Positions 32,333 through 40,164 of a DNA stretch of 64,000 bases are shown in pieces. The position numbers and the translations under genes are program-made. Within the stretch, counting starts at the first letter, position 1, and each line of letters opens with the position of its first letter. The notes below the pieces were generated by a model. It saw only the letters and a program-made list of their open reading frames with translations, searched no databases and was not told the DNA's origin. The DNA comes from Streptomyces chartreusis (GTDB lineage: Bacteria; Actinomycetota; Actinomycetes; Streptomycetales; Streptomycetaceae), in NCBI RefSeq assembly GCF_008704715.1, contig NZ_CP023689.1:3410001-3474000 (forward strand), read 5' to 3'.

Positions 32333-33301
32333 ATGCGTGCACTTCTCGTGGTCAATCCGGCAGCAACCACCACAAGCGCACGTACGCGCGATGTCCTGAT
32401 CCATGCGCTCGCCAGCGAGATGAAGCTGGAGGCGGTCACCACCGAGTACCGCGGCCACGCCCGGGACCTCGGCCGGCAGGCGGCGGAGAGCGACGACGTC
32501 GACCTGGTGGTCGCCCTCGGCGGCGACGGCACCGTGAACGAGGTCGTGAACGGACTGCTGCACAACGGCCCCGACCCGGAGGGCCTCCCCGGCCTCGCCG
32601 TGGTCCCCGGCGGCTCGACCAATGTCTTCGCCCGCGCACTCGGTCTGCCGAACGACGCCGTGGAGGCGACCGGCGCCCTGCTCGACGCGCTGCGCGAGGG
32701 CAGCGAACGCACGGTCGGCATGGGTATCGCGGCGGGCACCCCGGGCACCGAGGACGAGGGCGTCCCGGAGAGATGGTTCACCTTCTGCGCGGGGCTCGGC
32801 TTCGACGCGGGCGTGGTCGGCCGGGTCGAGCAGCAGCGCGAGCGCGGAAAGAAATCCACGCACGCCCTTTATCTGCGCCAGGTGGTACGTCAGTTCATCC
32901 AGGAGCCCAACCGCCGGCACGGCACCATCACACTGGAGCGGCCGGGCGAGGACCCGGTGACCGATTTGGTGCTGTCCATAGTCTGCAACACCGCTCCGTG
33001 GACGTATCTGGGTAATCGTCCGGTGTACGCGGCACCTAAGGCTTCGTTCGATACGGGCCTCGACGTACTCGGTCTCAGCCGGATGTCCACGGTCGCGGTT
33101 GCCCGGTATGCGACCCAGTTGCTCACTTCGTCCCCCGAGCGGGGGGCGCACGGGAAGCATGCGGTCACGCTTCACGACCTTGACCAGTTCACCTTGCATT
33201 CGAAGGTGCCGTTGCCCCTTCAGATGGACGGCGACCACCTCGGGCTGCGTACGAGCGTGACGTTCACAGGCGTACGCCGTGCACTGCGTGTGATTGTGTG
33301 A
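32333..33301 (+). CDS. Diacylglycerol/lipid kinase, DagK/YegS type
   Basis: A 322-residue lipid kinase. The N-terminal domain has LLVVNPAATTTSARTRDVL and the glycine loop VVALGGDGTVNEVVNGLLHN (GGDGT 63-67), with VVPGGSTNVFARALGL completing the nucleotide site. The C-terminal beta-sandwich starts near FTFCAGLGFDAGVVG. It phosphorylates diacylglycerol or a similar lipid with ATP at the membrane face. The ATG at 32333 fits the family start MRALLVVNP. It lies upstream of wblE, 319 bp apart. Confidence 0.92.
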   Translation: MRALLVVNPAATTTSARTRDVLIHALASEMKLEAVTTEYRGHARDLGRQAAESDDVDLVVALGGDGTVNEVVNGLLHNGPDPEGLPGLAVVPGGSTNVFARALGLPNDAVEATGALLDALREGSERTVGMGIAAGTPGTEDEGVPERWFTFCAGLGFDAGVVGRVEQQRERGKKSTHALYLRQVVRQFIQEPNRRHGTITLERPGEDPVTDLVLSIVCNTAPWTYLGNRPVYAAPKASFDTGLDVLGLSRMSTVAVARYATQLLTSSPERGAHGKHAVTLHDLDQFTLHSKVPLPLQMDGDHLGLRTSVTFTGVRRALRVIV

Positions 33302-33620
33302 GCGGAACGGGCTAAAGTCCTTTCACTCGAACGTTTAGGCCAGGATCCACCCCATGGAAGTACGGCTGTGACCTAGTCGACACCGAGGAATCAAAAAAAA
33401 CTTTCCGGAAGGGGTTGTATCCGTCGCTGAGGTTTGCGAGTCTCTACGTGGCGATCGGGACGGCCCGCAAGACCGGCCTCCACTGATCACCGGAACCCCT
33501 CTTCAAATCACAGGACCTCGCCAGGGAACCTGGCGGTCGGCCCTTCACTTGTTGAGGGATTCGTGAAAGCGTTCACATTCACAAGCAATCAGCACGTAAT
33601 ACCAAGGAGAGGTAGCAGCC
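33302..33620 (+). promoter_or_regulatory. wblE promoter region
   Basis: 319 bp, notably AT-richer than its neighbours, with an A8 run near 33393. It should contain the wblE promoter and a long 5' leader. AAGGAGAGG (33603-33611) is the ribosome-binding site for ATG 33621. A Crp-like palindrome lies at 33562-33577. Confidence 0.6.
33562..33577. promoter_or_regulatory. Crp-like binding site upstream of wblE
   Basis: cgtgaaagcgttcaca matches the cAMP-receptor-protein consensus TGTGA-N6-TCACA at 9 of 10 positions. It is centred about 51 bp upstream of the wblE start codon. In Mycobacterium tuberculosis the orthologous whiB1 gene is controlled by CRP, so a conserved circuit is plausible. Confidence 0.6.
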
Positions 33621-33878
33621 ATGGACTGGCGTCACAACGCCGTTTGCCGCGAGGAAGACCCCGAGCTCTTCTTCCCCATCGGCAACACCGGTCCTGCGCT
33701 GCTGCAGATCGAGGAAGCCAAGGCCGTCTGCCGCCGCTGCCCCGTTATGGATCAGTGTCTGCAGTGGGCGCTCGAGTCCGGCCAGGACTCCGGCGTCTGG
33801 GGTGGTCTCAGCGAGGACGAGCGCCGCGCCATGAAGCGCCGCGCCGCCCGCAACCGGGCCCGTCAGGCCTCCGCCTGA
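33621..33878 (+). CDS. wblE: WhiB-like iron-sulfur regulator WblE (WhiB1 type)
   Basis: An 85-residue WhiB protein. Four cysteines (Cys9, Cys37, Cys40, Cys46) in AVCREEDPELFFP and AKAVCRRCPVMDQCLQWALE bind a [4Fe-4S] cluster. DSGVWGGLSEDERRA is the GVWGG turn that contacts the primary sigma factor, and the basic tail KRRAARNRARQ binds DNA. The length and sequence fit WblE/WhiB1, the most conserved and often essential member. It faces the PdtaS-like kinase gene, the same neighbour as in mycobacteria. Confidence 0.95.
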   Translation: MDWRHNAVCREEDPELFFPIGNTGPALLQIEEAKAVCRRCPVMDQCLQWALESGQDSGVWGGLSEDERRAMKRRAARNRARQASA

Positions 33879-34000
33879 CACACCCGCCCCGCTAAAACAG
33901 CCTGAGCTTGGCGGCGCGTACAGCGAGTACGCATCTCCCGCCCCCGAGCCGCAGCGCGCAGTACCCCCGATGCGCAGCGAATGCTGGCAACGAGCATGTT

Positions 34001-34030
34001 GAGCCCCAGCCCCCGAACGGGCTGGGGCTC
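34001..34030. terminator. Bidirectional terminator between wblE and the sensor kinase
   Basis: 12-bp perfect arms (gagccccagccc 34001-34012; complement 34019-34030), loop of 6 nt, followed on the plus strand by ctttgct. It separates the convergent wblE and kinase genes. Confidence 0.85.
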
Positions 34031-34083
34031 TTTGCTGTCCGCACACCCCGGACCCGCGGTGTGCGCACACTCCGGCCCCGGAC

Positions 34084-35550
34084 CTACTTCTGCGCCCGCA
34101 CCGGGATGTCGAGTATCACCCTGGTCCCCCGCTCCGGCGCCGGGACCATGTCGAACGTGCCGCCCAACTCCCCCTCGACCAGGGTCCGTACGATCTGGAG
34201 GCCGAGGTTGCCCGCGGTGTGCGGGTCGAATCCCTCGGGCAGGCCCACGCCGTCGTCCTGGACCGTGACCAGGAGGCGCACCTGCTTCGTGGTGCCGCCG
34301 CGGACCGCCGCGACCTCGACCGTGCCGGTCTCGCCCTCGCGGAAGCCGTGCTCCAGGGCGTTCTGAAGGATCTCGGTCAGGACCATCGACAGCGGGGTGG
34401 CGACCTCGGCGTCCAGGATGCCGAACCGGCCGGTGCGCCGGCCGTTGACCTTGCCGGGCGAGATCTCGGCGACCATCGCCAGCACCCGGTCGGCGATCTC
34501 GTCGAACTCCACACGCTCGTCGAGGTTCTGGGAGAGCGTCTCGTGCACGATCGCGATCGAACCGACGCGCCGGACCGCCTCCTCCAGTGCCTCGCGACCG
34601 CGTTCGGACTCGATGCGCCGGGCCTGGAGACGGAGCAGGGCCGCGACCGTCTGGAGGTTGTTCTTCACCCGGTGGTGGATCTCCCGGATGGTCGCGTCCT
34701 TGGTGATCAACTCCTGCTCGCGGCGGCGCAGTTCGGTGACGTCCCGGAGCAGGACCAGCGAACCGATGCGGGTGCCCTTGGGCTTGAGCGGGATCGCGCG
34801 GAACTGGATGACCCCGTCGTTCGCCTCGATCTCGAACTCGCGGGGCGCCCATCCGCTGGCGACCTTGGCGAGCGCCTCGTCCACCGGCCCGTGGGTCGGG
34901 GCGAGTTCGGCGGTGGTCATGCCCAGGTGCTGGCCGACGAGGTCGGAGGCGAGGCCGAGGCGGTGGTAGGCCGACAGCGCGTTCGGCGAGGCGTACTGGA
35001 CGAGGCCGTCGGCGTCCAGGCGGATCAGGCCGTCGCCGACGCGCGGCGAGGCGTCCATGTCGACCTGCTGATTGGCGAACGGGAACGATCCGGCCGCGAT
35101 CATCTGCGCGAGGTCCGAGGCGCTCTGGAGGTACGTGAGCTCCAGCCGGCTCGGGGTGCGCACGGTCAGCAGGTTGGTGTTGCGCGCGATGACACCCAGG
35201 ACGCGCCCGTCCCGTCGTACCGGAATCGACTCGACGCGGACCGGCACCTCCTCGCGCCACTCGGGGTCGCCCTCCCGCACGATCCGGCCCTCGTCGAGCG
35301 CGGCGTCCAGCATCGGGCGCCGGCCGCGCGGGACGAGGTGGCCGACCATGTCGTCCTGGTACGAGGTCGGGCCGGTGTTGGGCCGCATCTGCGCCACGGA
35401 GACATAGCGGGTGCCGTCACTGGTGGGGACCCACAGCACGAGGTCGGCGAAGGAGAGGTCGGAGAGCAACTGCCACTCCGAGACCAGCAGGTGGAGCCAC
35501 TCGAGGTCGGAGTCGTCGAGGGCCGTGTGCTGGCGTACGAGTTCGTTCAT
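34084..35550 (-). CDS. Cytoplasmic sensor histidine kinase, PdtaS-like (HisKA_2)
   Basis: A 488-residue kinase without membrane segments. Order: GAF-like domain (about 20-150, opening HLLVSEWQLLSDLSFADLVL), PAS domain (about 170-285, LIRLDADGLVQYASPNALSA), HisKA_2 with TIREIHHRVKNNLQTVAALL (phospho-acceptor His292/His293) and an HATPase_c domain with NALEHGF as the N-box and VQDDGVGLPEGFDPHTAGNLG. Its start MNELVRQHTAL and its location next to wblE match mycobacterial PdtaS beside whiB1, whose response regulator PdtaR is an ANTAR RNA-binding antiterminator encoded elsewhere. No clear Shine-Dalgarno precedes the ATG, so a leaderless message is possible. Confidence 0.92.
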   Translation of the reverse strand: MNELVRQHTALDDSDLEWLHLLVSEWQLLSDLSFADLVLWVPTSDGTRYVSVAQMRPNTGPTSYQDDMVGHLVPRGRRPMLDAALDEGRIVREGDPEWREEVPVRVESIPVRRDGRVLGVIARNTNLLTVRTPSRLELTYLQSASDLAQMIAAGSFPFANQQVDMDASPRVGDGLIRLDADGLVQYASPNALSAYHRLGLASDLVGQHLGMTTAELAPTHGPVDEALAKVASGWAPREFEIEANDGVIQFRAIPLKPKGTRIGSLVLLRDVTELRRREQELITKDATIREIHHRVKNNLQTVAALLRLQARRIESERGREALEEAVRRVGSIAIVHETLSQNLDERVEFDEIADRVLAMVAEISPGKVNGRRTGRFGILDAEVATPLSMVLTEILQNALEHGFREGETGTVEVAAVRGGTTKQVRLLVTVQDDGVGLPEGFDPHTAGNLGLQIVRTLVEGELGGTFDMVPAPERGTRVILDIPVRAQK

Positions 35551-35973
35551 GGAGGGCACGGGGCCGAGCGTACCTGGCGGTACGGACATCGCTGGAAACC
35601 AGCCACCGGGGGAGGGATCAGGCCCTGAAAACACCCGCGGGCCGCGGCGCCTGGGAGGGACCCTCAACCCTCCCGGCACCGCAGCCCGGAGCAATATCGG
35701 CCGTGGGGTGTGCGGTCCCGGTCGGCCGAGGATGAGGACCCGGGGCAGTCAGGGCAGAGAGCTCCGGTTCCTCGGTCCGCCTTCCTGTGCGGGGAAGACG
35801 GAAGTCGGTGCGTTCTCGTAGCCACGCACTCCTTCGCATTGTGGACTAGACCACTCTGGTGTGTCCATGCGTTGGAGCGTGTTTGCTGTTGACGTTTTCT
35901 TCGCGGGCTCCGGACCAGTTGGAGAACTGGTAGGACGCCCTGGCATACACCACGCAGCCTAACCCGTGTGGGT
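35551..35973. promoter_or_regulatory. Upstream region of the PdtaS-like gene with an orphan dre-like site
   Basis: 423 bp without a convincing gene. At 35840-35855 tgtggactagaccact matches the inverse of the DasR operator core (TGGTCTAGACCA) with few mismatches and is almost identical to the site in front of dasR. The only gene whose start faces it is the kinase at 35550, about 290 bp away. Confidence 0.55.
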
Positions 35974-36672
35974 TCATGTGCGGGGCCAGATGGCCATGGC
36001 AATTTCCACGAGTGCCTCCAGTTCCTCCCGGCTCGCCCCGTCGCGCGCCTGTTGTGACATGCCCTGGATCATCGCGCCGGTGTGCCGGGCCAGTGCGCCG
36101 GCGTCGGCGCCGGCAGGGAGGGCACCCGCGGCGATGTCCTCTTCGATACGGCCCTCGAAGGCGGCGATGGTGGCGTTGCGACGGTCACGCAGGGAGGTCG
36201 CGACCTCCGGGGTGGTGCAGTTGATGGCCGCGTGGGCGATCAGGCAGCCGTGCGGACGGCCGGGTTCGGTGTACGCGCCGGCGGCTTCCCGCAGGGTGCG
36301 CTCGACGGCGTCGCGCGAGGTGGGCGCATCGGCGAGAGCGTGGTCGGCGAACGCTGCGTAGCGCGAGGAGTAGACGCGGACGACCTCTTCGAAGAGGGAG
36401 CGCTTGTCGCCGAACGCGGCATAGAGGCTCGGTGCGCCGATGTCCATGGCGCGCGTGAGGTCGGAGACGGAGGTCGCCTCGTAGCCCCGCTCCCAGAAGG
36501 CCAGGATCGCCTTCTCCAGGGCGGTCTCGCGATCGAAGGACCGGGGGCGGCCACGGGTCTTGGCCGCGCCGAGGGGGCGGTCGCTCGTCGGCGCCGCGGC
36601 GCGAGCCTTGCCGCCCCCCGCCTCCCCCTGCTCCGTCAGCTTCGTTTCCTTGCCGCTCACCATGGAGTGCAT
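35974..36672 (-). CDS. TetR-family transcriptional regulator
   Basis: A 232-residue regulator with a 40-residue polar N-terminal tail. The helix-turn-helix is RETALEKAILAFWERGYEAT, SVSDLTRAMDIGAPSLYAAF and GDKRSLFEEVV; the C-terminal part contains RPHGCLIAHAAINCTTPEVA, as in the TetR_C_16/AefR-type group. Two ATG codons (36672, 36663) are possible. It is divergent from an SDR gene with two related palindromes between, implying repression of both. Confidence 0.9.
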   Translation of the reverse strand: MHSMVSGKETKLTEQGEAGGGKARAAAPTSDRPLGAAKTRGRPRSFDRETALEKAILAFWERGYEATSVSDLTRAMDIGAPSLYAAFGDKRSLFEEVVRVYSSRYAAFADHALADAPTSRDAVERTLREAAGAYTEPGRPHGCLIAHAAINCTTPEVATSLRDRRNATIAAFEGRIEEDIAAGALPAGADAGALARHTGAMIQGMSQQARDGASREELEALVEIAMAIWPRT

Positions 36673-36674
36673 TT

Positions 36675-36737
36675 TATAGCGGGCACTAGAGAAACGTCGG
36701 TGGGCTGTTGTACGTTCTTTCTGTAGCGACTGCTAGA
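36675..36737. promoter_or_regulatory. Paired operator-like sites between TetR and SDR genes
   Basis: tatagcgggcactaga (36675-36690) and tgtagcgactgctaga (36722-36737) share TnTAGCG....CTAGA. The second is palindromic (tagc-gact-gcta) and overlaps a -10-like tagataat just before the SDR gene. One copy adjoins each start codon, as expected for an autoregulating TetR repressor. Confidence 0.65.
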
Positions 36738-36758
36738 TAATGACGAGGGGGCGTCGAC

Positions 36759-37511
36759 ATGGGCGTGCTTACGGGCAGGACGGCACTGGTCACGGGGGCG
36801 AGCAGGGGGATCGGACGGGCGATCGCCGAGCGGCTGGCGCATGACGGGGCACGGGTCGCCGTGCACTACGGCAGCAATGAGGCGGCGGCGAAGGAGACGG
36901 TCGCCTCGATCGAGGCCGGGGGCGGCAGCGCGTTCGCGATCCGCGCCGAACTGGGCGTGCCCGGTGACGCCGAGACCTTGTGGCAGGCCTTCGATCGACA
37001 TGCGCAGGGCGTGGACGTCCTGATCAACAACGCGGGGATGGCTCTCTTCGCCTCCATCGGCGAGACGGACGAGGAGGCCTACGACCGCACGCACGCGGTC
37101 AACGCGAAGGCACCGTTCTTCATCATCAAGCACGGCCTACGACGGCTGCGCGACGAGGGCCGGATCATCAACGTCACGGCGGCCACGGACGCCGCCATCG
37201 CGCCGATCGCCGCCACTCACATGGCCAAGGGCGCGGTCACGACCCTGACCCGCTCACTCGCGGCCGAGCTGGCGCCTCGCGGCATCACGGCCAACTCCGT
37301 CGGGCCCGGCTTCATAGACACGGACCTGACGAGCGGGGCGCTCGCCGATCCCGGCATACGTGCGCACGCCAAGGGCGTCTCGGTCTTCGGCCGGGTCGGC
37401 ACCACGTCCGACGTCGCGGACGTGGTGGCGTTCCTGGCGTCACCCGACTCCCGCTGGGTCACGGGGCAGCACATCGACGCGACGGGGGGATCGCTGCTGA
37501 GCCTGCATTAG
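36759..37511 (+). CDS. SDR-family protein lacking the catalytic tyrosine
   Basis: A 250-residue short-chain dehydrogenase/reductase. The cofactor motif is ALVTGASRGIGRAIAERLA (TGxxxGxG) and the structural motif VLINNAGMALF (NNAG) is intact. At the active site the usual Ser and YxxxK are degenerate: RIINVTAATDAAIAPIAATH then MAKGAVTTLTRSLAAELAPR, so the lysine is kept but the position of Tyr holds Thr (THMAK). The C-terminus DATGGSLLSLH is typical. It may use an unusual mechanism or have lost oxidoreductase activity. It is controlled, by position, by the divergent TetR. Confidence 0.88.
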   Translation: MGVLTGRTALVTGASRGIGRAIAERLAHDGARVAVHYGSNEAAAKETVASIEAGGGSAFAIRAELGVPGDAETLWQAFDRHAQGVDVLINNAGMALFASIGETDEEAYDRTHAVNAKAPFFIIKHGLRRLRDEGRIINVTAATDAAIAPIAATHMAKGAVTTLTRSLAAELAPRGITANSVGPGFIDTDLTSGALADPGIRAHAKGVSVFGRVGTTSDVADVVAFLASPDSRWVTGQHIDATGGSLLSLH

Positions 37512-37706
37512 GGGTGGCGACAGCTTGGTCCGTCCCGCCTGCCTCTACCGCTGGCCCTGGCCTGCCCTGCCCTGCCTGCCCTGCCCTGGCCTGCTGTGCC
37601 GCGCCCGTTCCGTGGGTCGCGCTGCCGGTGGCCGTCGGCGCGACCCGGCGTCCCGCTGCCGGCTTCCGGCCCCCGGCTTCCGGCTCCCGGTTCCCGGCTC
37701 CCGGCG
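37512..37706. repeat. Low-complexity gap with ctgcc and ccggctt repeats
   Basis: 195 bp between convergent genes. 37556-37596 is built from iterated cctgccctgc-type units, and 37665-37705 from ccggcttccggctccc-type units. No terminator hairpin stands out; such arrays are prone to slippage. Confidence 0.6.
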
Positions 37707-38795
37707 TCAGCGAGTCTCCGTCACCTTCGCCAGAGCCCGCGGCGCGTCCGGGTCCTGGCCGCGGGCGATGGTGACCTCGTAGGCCAGGAGCTGGAGCGGG
37801 AGGATCTCCAGGATCGGCTGGAGTTCCTCGGCGACGTCCTCGGTGGGCAGGGTGAAGCCGGCCGAGGCCTGCTCGACCTGCTGCCGGGGGCCGATGACGA
37901 CCAGGTCGGCTCCGCGGCCGCGGAGCCGGTCGAGGACGGGCCGGAGGGCCTCGCCGCCCTTGCCGTCGGGGACGACCGCGATGACCGGGGAGACGTTGTC
38001 GACCATGGCGAGCGGGCCGTGCAGGAGGTCGGCGCCGGAGTAGGAGAGCGCGGGGATGTAGCTGGTCTCCATGAGCTTGAGGGCGGCTTCCTTGGCCGTG
38101 GGGTAGCCGTAGCCGCGGGAGGTGATCACCATGCGCTCGGCGAAGCGGTAGCGGGCGGCGAGGGCGCGGACCTCGTCCTGCCGCGCGAGCAGTTGCTCGG
38201 CGATGTCGGGGAGGGCCTCGGCTGCGCTGCCCTCGCCGTCGCGCAGGCCTTCGACGAAGAGGTACAGGGCAAGGAGGGAGGCCGTATAGGTCTTGGTCGC
38301 GGGGAGGGCCCGTTCCGGTCCGGCCATGATGTCGAGGTGGTACTCGGAGACGCCGGCCAGCGGGGAGTCGGGGTTGTTGGTCACCGCGAGGGTGATCGCG
38401 CCGGCCTCGCGGGCGGCCTGCGTCGAGGCGACCAGGTCCGGGGAGCCGCCGGACTGGCTGACGGTGATGACGAGTACGTCGGTGAGGTCGGGGCGGGCAC
38501 CGTAGGCCGTGATCGTCGACATCGAGGCCAGACCGCAGGGCAGGCCGAGGCGGATCTCCAGGAGGTACTTGGCGTAGAGCGCGGCGTTGTCGGAGGTGCC
38601 TCGGGCCGTGAGCAGGACGAAGCGCGGGGAGCGGGCGGCGATCTCGCGGGCGACCTGGTGGATGGCGGGGGCGCCCTGGGACAGGATCCGGCGCAGCACG
38701 GCGGGCTGTTCGGCCATCTCGCGGGCCATGATGCGGCCGGGGAGCTCGTTGTGCGGGGCCTGGGGGTCGGGCGGGTACGGGGTCGTGGTGGTCAT
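37707..38795 (-). CDS. SIS-domain sugar isomerase/deaminase-like protein (GlmS C-domain type)
   Basis: A 362-residue protein with two SIS domains. The first contains VLLTARGTSDNAALYAKYLL and VITVSQSGGSPDLVASTQAA, the second MVITSRGYGYPTAKEAALKL followed by METSYIPALSYSGADLLHGP, which corresponds to the fructose-6-phosphate site of GlmS. It lacks the glutaminase domain, so it resembles AgaS/NagB-II-type aminosugar-phosphate isomerases. It is divergent from nagB across a region holding a dre site, which suggests DasR control and a role in glucosamine-phosphate metabolism. Confidence 0.9.
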   Translation of the reverse strand: MTTTTPYPPDPQAPHNELPGRIMAREMAEQPAVLRRILSQGAPAIHQVAREIAARSPRFVLLTARGTSDNAALYAKYLLEIRLGLPCGLASMSTITAYGARPDLTDVLVITVSQSGGSPDLVASTQAAREAGAITLAVTNNPDSPLAGVSEYHLDIMAGPERALPATKTYTASLLALYLFVEGLRDGEGSAAEALPDIAEQLLARQDEVRALAARYRFAERMVITSRGYGYPTAKEAALKLMETSYIPALSYSGADLLHGPLAMVDNVSPVIAVVPDGKGGEALRPVLDRLRGRGADLVVIGPRQQVEQASAGFTLPTEDVAEELQPILEILPLQLLAYEVTIARGQDPDAPRALAKVTETR

Positions 38796-38911
38796 GGGCC
38801 CTTCCTGCTCTCGCGCTCGTCGTGCCGGGCCGGCGCCTATCGCCTGTGGCCGGACCCAACGTGGTTGCGGCCTGGTGTCTCGGGATGTGCCCGGCGGCCT
38901 GTCGCTCGGGC

Positions 38912-38993
38912 GTCGGTGGGACGGGGTTCGGACGGACAGGTCGGTGGGACGGGTTCAGACGAAGAGGTCGGTGGGACCGGTTCGGACGGACAC
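38912..38993. repeat. Three imperfect 27-28-bp tandem repeats
   Basis: Units at 38912-38939, 38940-38966 and 38967-38993 each begin gtcggtgggac and continue gggttcggacggacag with small changes. They sit between the divergent SIS and nagB genes. The function is not evident. They could be slippage-prone spacer or multiple protein sites. Confidence 0.75.
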
Positions 38994-39110
38994 TCTCCAT
39001 TCCACTCCCCCACAGGGCATGACGCCTGCCCTACGGGCTCTCGAAATGTCCGTATCGAAATGTCCGCGGGGCTTGCGTTCACCTGGGCCTCGTAGGGTCC
39101 GCTCTGTTAG

Positions 39111-39126
39111 ATTGGTCTAAACCACA
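39111..39126. promoter_or_regulatory. DasR operator (dre) upstream of nagB
   Basis: attggtctaaaccaca agrees with the dre palindrome ACTGGTCTAGACCAGT at most positions, including TGGTCTA and ACCA. It is centred about 60 bp before the nagB GTG, where DasR is known to repress nagB in Streptomyces until glucosamine-6-phosphate releases it. Confidence 0.85.
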
Positions 39127-39177
39127 TGCCCCCTTCAGGGTGCCCATCGAGACCCTCTTCAGATCGGCAGGCCCAGC

Positions 39178-39963
39178 GTGGAAGTTGTCATCGTTCCGGA
39201 CGCCAAGGCGGGTGGCGAGCTGATAGCCGAGGCCATGGCTCAGCTCCTCGGGCGCAAGCCCGACGCCGTGCTCGGCGTGGCCACCGGGTCGACGCCGCTG
39301 CCCATCTACGCGGCGCTGGCGGCCAAGGTGCACTCCGGTGCCGTGGACGTCTCGCGGGCGCGGATCGCGCAGCTCGACGAATACGTTGGGCTGCCCGCCG
39401 AACACCCCGAGTCCTACCGTTCGGTGCTGCGGAGCGAGGTGCTGGAGCCGCTCGGGATCGGGATGGACGCGTTCATGGGGCCGGACGGTACGGCCGAGGA
39501 CGTGCAGGGTGCGTGCGAGGCGTACGACGCCGCGCTGGCCGCCGCCGGGGGCGTTGACCTCCAGGTGCTGGGGATCGGGACCGACGGGCACATCGGGTTC
39601 AACGAGCCCTGTTCGTCGCTGGCTTCGCGGACGCGGATCAAGACGCTGACCGAGCAGACCCGGATCGACAACGCGCGGTTCTTCGACGGGGACATCGAGC
39701 AGGTGCCGCATCACGTCATCACGCAGGGCATCGGCACGATCCTGGAGGCGCGGCACCTGGTGCTGCTGGCGACCGGCGAGGGCAAGGCGGACGCCGTGGC
39801 GGCGACCGTCGAGGGGCCGGTCGCGGCCGTATGCCCGGCCTCGGCGCTGCAACTGCACCCGCACGCCACGGTCGTGGTCGACGAGGCCGCCGCGTCGAAG
39901 CTGAAGCTGGCCGACTACTTCCGGCACACGTACGTCAACAAGCCGGACTGGCAAGGGATCTGA
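39178..39963 (+). CDS. nagB: Glucosamine-6-phosphate deaminase
   Basis: A 261-residue NagB. It starts VEVVIVPDAKAGGELIAEAM; the ring-opening and catalytic segments are AQLDEYVGLPAEHPESYRSV and LGIGTDGHIGFNEPCSSLAS, and the C-terminus VTAT-like DYFRHTYVNKPDWQGI is as expected. The enzyme converts glucosamine-6-phosphate to fructose-6-phosphate and ammonia, the last step in N-acetylglucosamine and chitin use. It is monocistronic, followed by a hairpin, and preceded by a dre site. Confidence 0.96.
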   Translation: MEVVIVPDAKAGGELIAEAMAQLLGRKPDAVLGVATGSTPLPIYAALAAKVHSGAVDVSRARIAQLDEYVGLPAEHPESYRSVLRSEVLEPLGIGMDAFMGPDGTAEDVQGACEAYDAALAAAGGVDLQVLGIGTDGHIGFNEPCSSLASRTRIKTLTEQTRIDNARFFDGDIEQVPHHVITQGIGTILEARHLVLLATGEGKADAVAATVEGPVAAVCPASALQLHPHATVVVDEAAASKLKLADYFRHTYVNKPDWQGI

Positions 39964-40020
39964 GCCGGCCTCGGCTGGGCGACCGAGGCACGCGAGCCGA
40001 GGCGGCCCGGATGCGCCGAC

Positions 40021-40059
40021 GGGCGCTCTCGGCGATGGATGCCACCACCGAGAGCGCCC
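40021..40059 (+). terminator. nagB terminator hairpin
   Basis: 12-bp perfect arms gggcgctctcgg (40021-40032) and complement (40048-40059) with a 15-nt loop, followed by gttctgtctg, 58 bp past the nagB stop. Confidence 0.75.
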
Positions 40060-40164
40060 GTTCTGTCTGCGCCCGCTCTGCCTGAGCCAGTGCCGCATGG
40101 CCCTTTCCACGAGCGCACGTCGGTGCATTGGCCCAGCCAAGGGGGTGCTCGGTCGGCTGCCGTC

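Noticed and set aside
37556..37705. Low-complexity stretch considered as a CRISPR-like array
   Set aside because: The repeats are 5-10 bp, continuous and without spacers.
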